This document shows, in pieces, positions 34,393 through 46,399 of a DNA stretch of 64,000 bases (position 1 is the first letter of the stretch; every line of letters starts with the position of its first letter). The notes beneath the pieces were generated by a model. The model had not been told where the DNA came from. It ran no database searches and worked only from the letters and a program-made list of their open reading frames with translations. The translations under genes and the position numbers were made by a program. Source of the stretch: Crambe crambe (Eukaryota > Porifera > Demospongiae > Poecilosclerida > Crambeidae); assembly GCA_963924555.1 (NCBI GenBank), contig OZ004587.1:4774001-4838000 (forward strand), given 5' to 3'.

Positions 34393-34590
34393 TTTTCACA
34401 TATCTGCACTCCCTAATCGATATATCTATTCTTGTTGGCCACTTCACTTCGGCCACACACCTCTGACAACAGCAAGCACAAGGACTATGATAATCGATAA
34501 CACTTGCAGACAATTCCTTTTTCCAGTTAGTGATTGCCACAACCCTCCCCACTGATTTGATACCACCTGTGCATATATATCAGAGAGTGT
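34393..34590. mobile_element. ~200-bp insertion in U2 first exon
   Basis: U3 reads catatctgcac directly followed by gcatgtccc. U2 has about 200 extra bases between these words. The insert begins tccctaatcgatatatc and ends gatatatat-type sequence (atatatatcagagagtg), weakly inverted. It is probably a small non-autonomous element, and it destroys the signal-peptide/EGF reading frame. Confidence 0.5.
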
Positions 34591-35169
34591 GCATGTCCCA
34601 TCGTGGACCACCTCCAGGGCAAGCAACAGCATTAGTATTCAAACATCATTGGTTCTCCAATTCCAGCTCTAGCCCCTCCCCATTATTTAATGCGCATGCG
34701 CTTTGGATCTCGTGCACCATTGGTATGTGGTCTGCATGTACTGTTAGAAAAACAACAACAACAAAAAACAAAAACAAATGAAATAAAAGAAAACCAACAA
34801 GAACAAAAACTATGCATTATGTGATCCAGTAATTATGCACTATGAAAAGTCTTATAATAATGAATGTCCACAATCACTTCATATAGCAGTAATAAGTTAT
34901 TAGTATAAAAATGAGAAAAGAAAGTCTAGAAGTTTTATAATTACTTAGTAACGACCATCCACCATCATTCGCATGAGTGGACCAACCTGTAGAAAACAGG
35001 CAGTGTTGAAAATCAATTAAACATCAGACTCCATTTATATCCCCATCCACGCCACAGAACTATGATAGACTAGCTCTGACAGAAACGTAGTTAAATCCCC
35101 CTGCCTCCAGAACGTTCTACCATATTGCCCACTGTACACAGAGGTACTACTTGCATAACTGGGTCCCTA

Positions 35170-35351
<182 letters not shown>

Positions 35352-35650
35352 CTGCTGGGTCTTGTAAGGCTTCGTTGAGCATGTTTCGTGTGATTGCTGT
35401 CTTTTGCTGAGAGTTGAGTGGATACATGATTTTATTGGGCACTGGCCCACTCTGCAAGGAAACAAGCACACACCTATTAAACCACTTGGCGGGTTTAGAT
35501 ACATGTAAACTTATCCTATACCAGACATTGTAACACCACCTCTTGGTAATGACTCTATATAATGCCACCTAATGAAACATCAAGAGTAATCTAAGATTGC
35601 ATACATCCATGCAGATGATGTGTTGGATACAAAGAGGTGATGACCCCTTA

Positions 35651-36034
<384 letters not shown>

Positions 36035-36298
36035 TTAGAGATGATTCCATGAGAATATTTACTACAAATTCATGAATGAGGACATCATACTGACAAATCC
36101 AATGTTAACAGTATCCTGATTAGAGGGTTATCCTCATCTACAGATCTAGCTATAGATATCAGTGTCTTTCATCTACACATACACTTGTTATTCAGTACTC
36201 TATATGCATATCAAGTGTCCTAATTAAAGGGTCATCCTCATTGCATATCATCTTGATTGGATCAGTGTCCAGATTAGAGGGCATCCTCACAGGCCTAC

Positions 36299-36483
36299 TT
36301 ACATGAGCTAGAGACTTGGGAGGGCTAGTAATAGGAAAAAGTATAGTGTGAACACCTATTGGAGTGATCGAGGCAGCTGCTCTACCACCAGGTGGTGGTT
36401 CAGTCCAAACTGCATGGTGGTACACGTACATCACTGTTGAAAAGACACATAGGGGTGGTCCAGTTTCACCAGGCTCTGAATCT
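36299..36483 (-). other. unrecognised exon-like segment (F3)
   Basis: An open, splice-bounded segment encoding WTEPPPGGRAAASITPIGVH is nearly identical at 57175-57353 in F6. It begins after TTTGTAG and ends CAT|GTAAGT. Its length (about 179 nt in F6) would shift the FIH frame if included, so it is either an alternative exon or part of another gene. A loose resemblance to a kelch blade is not enough to name it. Confidence 0.4.
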
Positions 36484-36649
36484 ACAAAATGACAATGGCC
36501 ATATCATGATAATTATATGGCAGTTAAAAAGTCCAGATAGAATATCCTAAACAGTGAAGGAGCGAAATAGCATCAGGCCTATAGCTATACAATCCAAAGA
36601 AAATTTCTATCAGACATCTGACGTTTTGACCTGGCAAATGCCCTATTAT

Positions 36650-37130
36650 AATCCTCACTGTTAATCAGAGAGATGAGGGAGTAGCTAGGAGACTTATATG
36701 TACATAGAGGAAGGTGGGGGGGAGGAGGAGAAGGAATGAGGGAGTGGGAAAGAGAGAAGTGGGGAGGGAGAGATGAGGGAGTAGGAGACGTACATAGAGG
36801 AATAAAGGGAAAAGAAGGAAGGATACAGCCTCCTCATTGCTCTCTGGCTCCTTGGAGGGGTTAGGACAAGGAAGAGGGTGGTGGGGGCATGGTGAATTTG
36901 TTTCTGAATCAGAATTGGATGAGACTTTGATGTGGAGACAGAGGAATTTGAAGTTTTTGATGGCTGAAGCATAATATTGAGTGACTGTGATGATGGAGAC
37001 AGTAGCTAGAAGGTTCAGAGGCGAGTATGGGGTGACATGACCACCCTTCACCCTAAAATGGGATAACTTTTTACCATATGAAATTTTTCACCCCCTAATG
37101 TGTGAACATATTATGTAGTGGTGGACTATG
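36650..37130. other. purine-rich stretch in FIH 5' region
   Basis: G/A-rich on the plus strand (gggagtgggaaagagagaag). Long minus-strand open frames here (36665-37051) reflect C/T composition and are also present at 57537-57944. I see no domain. Confidence 0.4.
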
Positions 37131-37609
37131 GGACTATGGGAGGCTCCAGTTGGCCAACAATCCTTCACAATAAGACAATAAGGTTGTGCAACAACGGAAC
37201 ATAAAGGCTAGTGTGGGACTCGCTTGGCTCACCTCAATCAGGATGAAATGACTGCTCATAATATGACCAGAATGCTTATTATCATATTTTCTGCTGTCAA
37301 TATTGTCTTCTGGGTAGTGGGGAACCAGATCTGTCCCTGTCAGGATCACTGGTTAATTGCTAGGATAGTACCCACCAATGAAAGAAAAGAAGAGTATAGC
37401 ATTAGAAAGGTATGACTGCAGAAAGGTATTGCCCTGTCTTTGCATGAACATGCAAACCCCACTCCTCTACAGATTGTAAGTAGCTAGAATAGCTAGTGAT
37501 CTAGCTGAACTATTTTGAGAGTGAGAATACTGACCTATTTGAACTCTGTGTTTGAGAGGGACACTGCAGCACTTCATTGAATCCATACTAACAAGTTTAA
37601 AGAAGAGAG

Positions 37610-39360
37610 AGAGAGAGATGATGCGGAAGTGGAATTTTATACTTCTGCTGTGCTGCAGTGCAACACTTCCTGCTTGACTAAGAGCAGAAGGCGTGGGAGT
37701 GCAACAGCCACACCTCCCAAGATTAACATCCTGCAGGGACTACTCTAGGATCATAAGTCTAAGGTTTAAGTATAAAAATAAAACCTTTTTGTGTAAAAAA
37801 TACAAAGTGAAAGATACAAAGTGAGTGATATTTTTAAATTCACAAAAAAAAAGTGAACAAAGTATTCAAATACGCACAAAAATCAGGTAAAAAATTATTT
37901 ATAAGGTGTACGTATAGTGGTAAGCAAACTAGTAGTTACTTTCTTCCTATTTGACAACGCGTGGGAGGGCTATAGCCACACCTCCTAAGATTAACATCCT
38001 GCTGGGTTGATATATAATAAAAGATACAAAGTGAAAGATACAAAGTGAAAGATACAAAGTGAGTGGTTTTTAAATGCACAAAGAAAGTGAACAAAGTGTT
38101 CAATTATATAAAAAGCAGATACAATATTATTTATAAGGTGTATAGTGGTGAGCAAACTAGTAACTTTCTTTCTCTGTTTTTTTTTTCTTGCTTGTTTTTC
38201 GTTTGTTTCTTTCTTTTTTTTTCCTTCTTTTTTTCTTCTTTGACAAAATTAATGGTTGAAGCTCGAAGGTAAAATTTAGGCTTTCAGATCTGTGAAAATC
38301 AAAGTCACAATGTAAATGTTGACTGTTGACTGTAAATTTAAACACATTAGTATAATAGAGGAAATCTCACTCATACAAAAATATTATTCTGAGTTACAGG
38401 CAAAAATTAATGAGAGTTACGGGCATCCCTAGCATGTGGTCAATCCAGTGGAACTTCTGAATAATTTGAGACCTCAGTCTTTTGTCGTTTATAGAGAAGT
38501 TGTCCTCTTTTAAACATTATTTAGTATAGAGTATCTTTTGTTGCCCTCTTTCAGAGTGTCCTTATCAGAGGTTCCATTGCTTGGTCTTACAATTACAGCT
38601 TTCAATATAGTTACTGGTTGGTGATTAACAGTCTATGTCTGTGACTTCAGAAATAGCTATAACTAATACATCAAAGAATGAACCCTGTACCCACCGACCC
38701 ACAATAAATTGAGCAATGCTCACATAGAGGGAGGCATTATAGTCCATGCAAACATAATATATATTGTGTTTGGTAAACTGTGTTCTAGGTACCATGTACA
38801 GCAATGATTATTAATTACTTCAATGGCAAGAGACATAACAGTAGAGTTAGAGATGGCTGTCCATAAGAACCAGTGGGTCACAAGAACCATATTGAATTCC
38901 ACTTGTATAGGGAAATATAGTATGATATGCTATCTTGACAGTATCAGATTAGAAGCAATGCTTTAATGACCCCATAATCATGGCTTGACATGATACAACA
39001 CAAACATCATTACATGCAGTGATATGGAAGGACAAAGGAAAGTATGATGAGCTAATTATTCCACACCATGTTAGTCATTATCACCACAAATCTATAGTGG
39101 ACATTAAACACAAGGTTGCTTGGTCTGTACTTCAGTACTCCTACAGAAAGATGAGGACTATGCAACCATGCAACATAAACATCACAAGTTTCTACCAGTA
39201 ATAGTAAACACTCAACATCCAATTTGATGATCACATCAAAGTCCTAAAACCAAGCAGTATGATCACATCACTGTCTCTGCATGTCTCATCAAGTATCAAT
39301 TGTAGCATGGACCACCACTACATGCACACATGCATACACATAATCACACAGTCCTCACCT
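37610..39360. other. duplicated 3' flank of NLR C
   Basis: Repeats the 8160-9600 and 23000-24450 blocks with minor indels, including the T-rich tract and the ~60-codon plus-strand frame (39019-39201). Nothing else is recognised. Confidence 0.5.
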
Positions 39361-39365
39361 TATTA

Positions 39366-42300
39366 TCACCACTTCACTCTAGGGTCTGCTGGTCGCTTGT
39401 ATCTCTCTGATAACGAAAGTACTGTTAAACTTGTGTTCTGCTGTAGACTTGATAGGATTACATCAACTCCTTCTTCATATGAATGATCATCATGTAGATG
39501 TAGTTTCTTTAGTGAAATGTTTTTCTCTAGCATCTCACTCATCGCCTTAGCTCCTTCCACTCCAATAGCATTGCCTTCCATCATTAATACTAACAAGGTG
39601 GAGTTTTCAGATAGTGCTGCAGCGATGTGAATGCATCCTTGTGATGTTATTTCACAGTAACCTATATCAAGGTGTTCTAACACTGCATTAGTTTTAATCA
39701 CATCACCAATGGAAGCTGCTCCAATATCTCCTATTGGGTTACACCATAGTTCTAATCTGGTGAGTGACTTATTGATGGCAAGACCTGCTGACAACTGCAC
39801 TGCTCCCTCACTGGTAATTTCACACCAAGCTATATCAAGGTGTTCTAACACTGCATTAGTTTTAATTGCATCACCAATGGAAACTATTCCAATATCTCCT
39901 ATTGGGTTCACAAATAGTTCTAATCTGGTGAGTGATTTATTGATGGCAAGACCTGCTGACAACTGCACGGCTCCCTCACTGGTGATTTCACAGCGACTTA
40001 TTTTAAGGTGTTCTAATACTGCATTAGTTTTAATTGCATCTGCAATGGAAGCTGCTCCAATATCTCCTATTGGGTTCCCCCATAGTTCTAATCTGGTGAG
40101 TGACTTATTGACGGCAAGACCTGCTGACAACTGTACAGCTCCCTCACTGGTGATACCACATGAATTCAATATTAAAGTTTTTAAGCATTGACATGTGAGG
40201 AGTTCAGATAAAAGAGTTGAGGAAATGACATCAAGTTTGTTGTACTGAAAATCCAATTCCATAAACTGTTGGAGTATAGGATGAGGGATGTTTACAAAAT
40301 GTTCAATGCTATGAATGTCACAGTTATTAAAGTCAGCACTTGTTATTTCTCCTTTCCAAGTTACTGCTCTCATCTTCATCAACCCTTTGGAAAACATTTC
40401 TATTCCCTCATTTCCCATGTATGAATATCTAAAGCCCAATTTCCACTTGCTTTGAGAATATGCCATAAAATGGCCCACCACGTAGTAATCAAGAGGACTC
40501 CATTCACGAGATGATCTCACTTGTATTAACTCACGAGATGCCATCAGATTAGAAATTGCATCAGTATCACCAGATTCATACATCCAGTGATAGGCAGCTG
40601 CACCTGAGATATGCTCTCGAATCATTTCTGAAGTGAAGGCATTAAACTTGGAGAGACCGAAATAGAATTTCATCACCACGCTCAGGTGACCTACTTTGAC
40701 ACATTCTCTTATTAGCTGCTGTTGTGTGTGGAGAGGCAACTGTGTGATGTGGTAGGCAGCTAGAAACTCTTGAAATATCAAATGGATAAAGTGGTAGGAG
40801 AGCTCGGCATCCTCAAGATAGAGCTCTTTCACTGATACCATCAATCCTAGAGTCGCTCCATGAATATCAGCACTGCTGAATGTCAGCTGTTGAATCATGA
40901 TTCCTTCCCAAGCCAGTTTGCTTAGGGCCAGCAGCTGTTGATGCACATCTGGAGGGAGGTCCTCAAGAGATCCAATCTTCCAGGACTGTTTGCCGTATGC
41001 CTTATGACCTGAAAAGTGCTGCATCAGCAGTTTGCATGTATATGCTGTGTAGAGTTGGGTAACGGTGGTTGGGGGGTTTGACTCCATGTCTCGGCTCCAC
41101 TTGAATACATCTGTCACTATGTTGGCAGTCACAGGAGTGTGCATGACTGCCTTCATAGCTGGATAATAGTTCACATAGTCCAAAAATTTGCTACGGATGT
41201 TGGGATGAACCCTCTCTTCCCTCAATACTCGACCTAACTCTAAAGTAGGAGTTGTGACAAGTTCGATATGTTGGTCTACTCGGATTGAAGTGCTCTTGAC
41301 AATTGGCTTTGTGGCCCATGGTCGGCTGGTTATGATTATGGTAGCTTTGGGTAGTTTGCGACCATGTACTAAATCAAGAAATATTGAAGATTCTTCCCTC
41401 ATTCTTTGTTCCAGTTCGTCCCAGGCTTCCAGCCACAGGACCACACCCTCTCCTTGGCTGCTCTCCACTTCCTGTGCTATGGCCCCCTGGAGCTGAGGGT
41501 GGTGGAAGAGGTCAGAGATACTTTTGGCTGACCTCACTCTGTTGTCTCGTAGGGGAAGGAGGACCAGTAGGTTCTGGTTATTTAGACGTTGGCCCTGAGA
41601 CCACTTGAAACAGAATTGTTCACTGAATGTGGTCTTGCCCACACCTGGAGCTCCTTCAATCAGAACTAGTCGTGGTTTCCATTCAGCAACTTTATCTTCT
41701 GTCATAGGGTATTTCTTGTAGATGACATCATCTTTGTCTCCCCTGATCGTACTCTTTGTGAAGCTGTCCATTTCACTCCGATCAATCTCCTTCGCTATCC
41801 CTGCCAGTTTGAAAGCAGCGAGGTTCTTGCCCTCCATGGTGGAATAGGTGTCCTTCAGGAAGGCTGCATACTTTGGAATACTCGAATATTTGTATTCTTT
41901 ACCATCGATGGTCATGCATTCGATTTTGTGTTCCTTGAAGAATCCTTTATTGTCAGTGTTCTCCAGGTCCTGCACTAAAGTGGAGGTGATCTGAGCAGGC
42001 AGCAACCATGTGACTATCAAACTGCCATGTGATACTTTCTTCAAGATGAGGGCAAAGGAGGGGAGGAGGAACTTGCGGATGATGTGACCTTTCAACTCTT
42101 CTAGTTGCTCCAAAGTGCATGTCTCCCAGTCTAATTTTAGGTGGAGTACAAATTCCTTCAGATCCGCTTCGCTAGGTCTGCTTTCAACTGCTGGACAATG
42201 CTCGGCAAAGTCACACAGTCGAGTATTACGTCGAAAAGTTTCCAGTGAACTAAGATAACTCTTCATATTCTGTTTGAGAGAACGGTCTCCAATGTTACGA

Positions 42301-42580
42301 ATAAGGTTTTCTAATAGTGTGTAATTCATAAAGTTCCAGTATTTACTCAGCTTGATCCAAATACTATTGATGGTCGACTCTTTTTCTAGTTCATTCTCAA
42401 TTTGTTTGAAGAAATCCTCGTGTTCTTCTTTGTACTTGATCGGTAATGTCATGAGGCGAGCTTTGAATCGATTGACATCGATATCCTTCTCTATAATTTT
42501 ATCATACGTTTGAATCGATACATCCATAAATTCATCTTCAAGGTCTTGTGTTTGCTGTGGAATGATTTTTTGAAGGAGAC
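39366..42580 (-). CDS. NACHT-LRR exon of NLR C
   Basis: A 3215-nt exon after tatattgcag. P-loop GAPGVGKTTF, Walker B LWLEAWDEL and sensor ITSRPW are present. A few residues are lost relative to A and B around ELYLEDAEL and in the REHISGAAAYH stretch. Three 168-nt LRR units (39657-40160) precede the divergent terminal unit. Confidence 0.9.
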
Positions 42581-44765
42581 CTGCAATATACAAAATAACA
42601 GGTATTAAAAGTCTATCATTATTATTGTTATATTGTTCTGATAAGGAAACTCTCCACATTAAAAATGAAAAGGATCATGTGTATGAAAAAATAATAAACG
42701 CAAAAAGACTTGTCTTCATGATCCCCAAGGCCCCCTTCAAGGATTGTTCCTTCTTCGCTGGTGAAGAACGTTGCTGTGGAAAATTATCCATCAGGCATAA
42801 GGCATAAATAATACACTAAGTAACTGGCTTTTATCGGGAATGAGCTAGCCGCCAAATACAGTATCCAGACGTGCAAGAAATCAACCACACACGTCCGTCC
42901 CATCTGGTGCCGTCCCCAGCTATATATGTTTCTGGAAGATCGAAAAAAGAAGCTTTATTCCGATACTTTGAATGCAAAAGACTTGTCTTCTGGATCAAGG
43001 ATTGTACCTTCTTCACTGGTGTAGAAAGTTGCTATGGAAGATTGTCCAGGCAGAAGGCATAATAAGTACGCTAAATATGATCCACATACTGGCTTCTACC
43101 ATGAATGAGCACAATTAACTTCTACTTCTAGCACAGGCACCTGCAACTCTTGCAGATGAGCATAGTGCATGGCTGGCTACAGCTAGCTGTATGCACCGAC
43201 CATCCACGAAATTTAACCACGAACAATTTCATTCCCCCCATAACACAAAATTTTTACCCCTTGAAAATAACCCGATTTTATATAATCAAGAAAGTTTGAG
43301 CACACCTTTTGGAACTTCTCCTTCCATAGGAAGTTTTGGACCTTCCATGGTAGATGGAGGTGAGGTGGAGTCCATTGGATGTGATGGAGGAGTCACAGGA
43401 CAACCTACAACACAGAATAACTGATTAGAATTTTTAATTGTTTTACTCTCCTCTTCAATAATTACCTTTGAGAGAGATGTTGTGAGTGTTGCTAGTGGCA
43501 GTGATGGTGTCCTTGAGGAAAGGGGAGGTGAGGTTGATTTGGCAAGTGTATTGACCAGCATGGGACAGAGAGAGAGAAGGGAAAGAGAGAGTACTGTCTA
43601 AAGACTCAACCAGCACTACTCCATTGTGACTCCAGCAGTATGTAATGATAGGACTGAAATCTTCAGCACCTGATACAGTGCAGGAAAGGCAGTATTTCTC
43701 CTCCACTGAGGGGTTGCCCCCAGTAATCACCACTTCGATTGGAGGGGCTATATAATATAATATTATGACACATCATTGAACTGTTTATTACTAACAGTAC
43801 CTGCTAGATATATTTGGTGTTCTCTGGCTATCTTCATGGCCAGATTCTTGTGTCCCACACAGGGCTTCTTCAGAGCTTCCAATAAACCCTCCCATGAAGG
43901 TAAAGGGTCAACCATTTTCAGCCACTTGGAGAGCATCTCTCTGAAGCAAGCCTTCACGTCAGTGGGATTATCTTTTTTGATGGTCTGCAGTGTTGATTCA
44001 CTGAGGTTCAACTCCAGTCCTAGGTCATACCACTCAGTCTTGGCATCCCAAATAACATTGCGCACTTTTGACAGGTTTGCTGGAACCATCTCGACTATAA
44101 GTAGTAAATATTATTTTTATTAATTTTCTACTTGGTATGTAAACTTCAACGTTAAAGAACTACTTGACTGACATCCTGGACCAGGGTTGATCTCGACGTC
44201 CCCAGCACAGTGTAGTAGACAGCATATAATGGTGATAGAGAAGGCCACAAATAAGTACACACCAAGTCCTTTCAATATCCTCTGTTTACTGCAACCTCCA
44301 GGGGCTTGGGTCAAACAGGAAGTGTCTGTTAAGGTAAAAGGAAAACCCAAAATTAATGAATGTGTTAATAATAATTATTTGTAAAGTAGATACATTTGCA
44401 ACAATAAGAAACATTTTGCTGTGACCTGACCACAGTATTCACTTTCATGTTTACTATGCTATGTGGGCACGGGTGACAAAGTAACACTGTTATATATCCA
44501 ATGTCCGGCCACTATCGTAAGATCTGGTAAAGGGTCTTCAACATGGTAAAGGGTAGTCATGCTACTAGTTTGAATATAGGGTAAAGGGTGATCATAAGTA
44601 CTACTATATCACATTCACATGCTAGCTGAACTGACCTATTAGCGAGAGTAGGAACTCTTCCAGGATTTTGTTGGGAGAAATAGAGTGGCATTTCATTGAA
44701 GCACGAGAACGGGCAGCATTGTTCATGCCCACACTGGCCCTCCACTGCTCCATACTGACCGGCAT
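39366..44765 (-). CDS. NLR C: 2A-Death-Ig-NACHT-LRR protein, six exons
   Basis: Model of about 1390 residues. Exons: 44636-44765, 44173-44325, 43801-44094, 43466-43747, 43306-43404 and 39366-42580 (stop TGA). All junctions are phase 1 GT-AG; the Death-Ig intron is only 53 nt. The most compact copy, with intron 1 of 310 nt. The Ig exon is almost the same as in A and B, the linker is 3 codons longer, and the 2A leader differs by a few residues (SCLTQAPGG, VEINPGP). The Death exon is a different paralogue (NLSKVRNVIWDAKTEWYDLG, PSWEGLLEALKKPCVG). NACHT motifs are intact. This gene looks functional by sequence. Confidence 0.87.
39657..40160 (-). repeat. three 168-nt LRR units, NLR C
   Basis: Exact 168-nt period. 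Strand positions read LELWGN, LELFVN, LELWCN and LKISR, LDIAW, LDIGY. Backbone residues are almost invariant; one unit has GIVSIG where others have GAASIG. Confidence 0.95.
42660..43300. other. NLR C intron 5
   Basis: Shares blocks with NLR A intron 5 (for example gtgcaagaaatcaac near 42873 and 13072; ggctttattcc-like words), without the palindrome and the 440-bp repeat. No gene. Confidence 0.45.
44177..44200 (-). other. 2A ribosome-skipping motif, NLR C
   Basis: Codes D-V-E-I-N-P-G-P after YLFVAFSITIICCLLHCAG. The x position is Ile rather than Thr, still within DxExNPGP. The donor GTCAGT follows one codon later. Confidence 0.85.
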
Positions 44766-45309
44766 GGTTACAGTATCAGGGAGTACTACCTGTGGAAGAA
44801 CAAGGCAAGGGTGAATTCCACTCGATTGACTTCAGTAGATATCACCAATAACTGGTTCAACATACATCTCTTATTCCCACAAAATCTCATTACCTATTAT
44901 TATCGAGGAAAATCCTTAGCTAGATAGGACACTTTCGCTGTCTCACTCTGGGAAGACTACCCGATATCGATTTGGTTAACTAAAAGTCGGATTCCTCAAT
45001 CATAGATAAATAGCTAGGTCACGTTGTTCCTTCTACATGTGTGGGAGGAGCTTGTAATATGGGCGTGGTTATAATAAACGCATGTGCACATGCCATGCAT
45101 GAGCGAGCAAAATTAATATCATTCGCGCACCATGCTGGAACAATAATAACAAGAACCAAAGTTCGGTATATATTAGCTACTGTAATTAGTACTGTTTCAA
45201 GAACATACTTTTTCCAGCAAGGTAATAAACTCAACTCTAGGCAGGAGCATAATGAATCGAATATCTACAAGAAAGTAGCAAAAAGCATTAGCTATAAATC
45301 GCCATAGCT

Positions 45310-46392
45310 CTACCCCTTACCAGTGGCACATCCCTGTGACAGGTAAAGAATGAGAGAGAGAGAAAGAGAGACCTATTGCTAAATTCATACCATTGTTCAT
45401 TTGATAACCCTGACTTTGAAAAATCCCCCAAGTTCAGAATCTCAATGTGTACTGAAGCCAGGAGATGTTCTTTAGGCCACTATTGGTTGATTACAAGTTT
45501 CTCATCCCCCCGCCCGCATTAGTTTACTCTACCTACAGGATTTGGCCATTATAATTGAATTTCTATACCGCATCACTTCTGACTGTATCAACTCCTGTGG
45601 TTTTTCCAAGAAAATGCTGACATAATGGCTTAAACTATGCCGCCCGCCCGCATCAGTCTGAGCAAAACCATCTGATGAGAAACTTATGATCAACAAATAG
45701 TGGCCTTATGTACCCATGTACTGGTAGGGTAGGGATAAAGATTTTCAAAGTGTTCAGGTGAAAATAACACACCATTCATCACCTGAGCTGACCCAAGTTA
45801 ATTGTATATACCATTTTTTCCTCTCGTTCAGCCACTTCCAGTTGAAATGTACAAAATCATGTTTTATACTTGTCCCAACAGCATCTGTTGAAGTGTCCTG
45901 ATAGTAAATGAATTCATCTGTTCTCCCTATTATGTGGGTCTTCAGTTCATCCACAAACTTGGAGAAGGTCCACTCTCTCTTCTTCATCAGTTCACGGAAG
46001 TCAGGGTAGTTCCTCATCTGCATGTTATGGCATTAAATATGTGTCATGGTTTTAACAAGGATCAGGACACTGATCATCAAAGTAGAGGAAGTGTCTGGTC
46101 TTGGAGATAAACACTGTGTGTTTGTTGCTGCAATGTTGTCCTCCAAGTAGTTAAGTGACCATCTCAATGAGGGGGGAACAAGATCTGTCCCTGTCAGGAT
46201 CACCGGTTGCTAGGATAGTACCAACCAATGAAAAGAGAAATTGAGGGAATAGCACATAATACAATTTCGAGTCTGGTGATCCTTACTTCATGTGTCATTA
46301 GATGGTCAGCAGTGGGATCCTCCCAATGCAGACGTGGGATGGGCTCCAGGGGGAAGGGATAGTGTTGTCATAGCCACTTTTGTATAACACAG
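45310..46392 (-). pseudogene. FIH-like hydroxylase, copy F4 (inverted and fused)
   Basis: Minus strand: exon 2 at about 46284-46392 with an intact stretch encoding FPLEPIPRLHWEDPTADHL, exon 3 at about 46065-46215 and exon 4 at about 45790-46020 (TFSKFVDELKTH, DFVHFNWKWLNERKK). Exon 4 then runs directly into the CVIFT/PEHF part of exon 5, with the HxD segment deleted. From 45310 to about 45725 the next exons lie on the PLUS strand (PVAHPCDR, then FDNPDFEK), so part of the gene is inverted. That inverted exon is also split by the MITE at 45475-45705. Clearly dead. Confidence 0.75.
45475..45705. mobile_element. 231-bp MITE with TTA target duplication
   Basis: Ends ggccactattggttgat and atcaacaaatagtggcc are inverted repeats, continuing into aagtttctcat / atgagaaactt. 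The site reads ttcTTA-element-TTAtgt, and the uninterrupted FIH exon is ttctttatgtacccatg, giving a 3-bp TTA duplication. This fits a PIF/Harbinger-type (Tourist-like) MITE. Confidence 0.85.
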
Positions 46393-46399
46393 GGGAAGG

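Larger units (their letters stand above)
31492..34632 (-). pseudogene. TAR/alliinase-like aminotransferase, copy U2
   Basis: Exons traced on the minus strand: signal-peptide exon (around 34590-34632, damaged), EGF_alliinase-like exon (about 33290-33430 continuing at 33926-33967, split by a transposon), 33049-33136, 32616-32866, 32306-32446, 31954-32111 and the C-terminal exon 31492-31737 (GLNGTEFGTSDK, AYAWIHCD). Phases agree through the catalytic exons and the PLP lysine is present. Lesions: a hAT remnant in the EGF exon, loss of its 5' splice site (CATTACATCTGAC where U3 has CATTACAGGTCTGAC), a ~200-bp insertion in the first exon and a small deletion after ATGATG. A further C-terminal exon may lie left of 31492, but I did not find one. 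The enzyme family deaminates Trp or cleaves alkyl-Cys sulfoxides in plants; the substrate here is unknown. Confidence 0.8.

Noticed and set aside
36665..37051. 128-codon frame (and 57537-57944) rich in Ser, Leu and Pro
   Set aside because: Composition-driven by a purine-rich strand, no start context, no domain, and lies in the 5' region of an FIH pseudogene.
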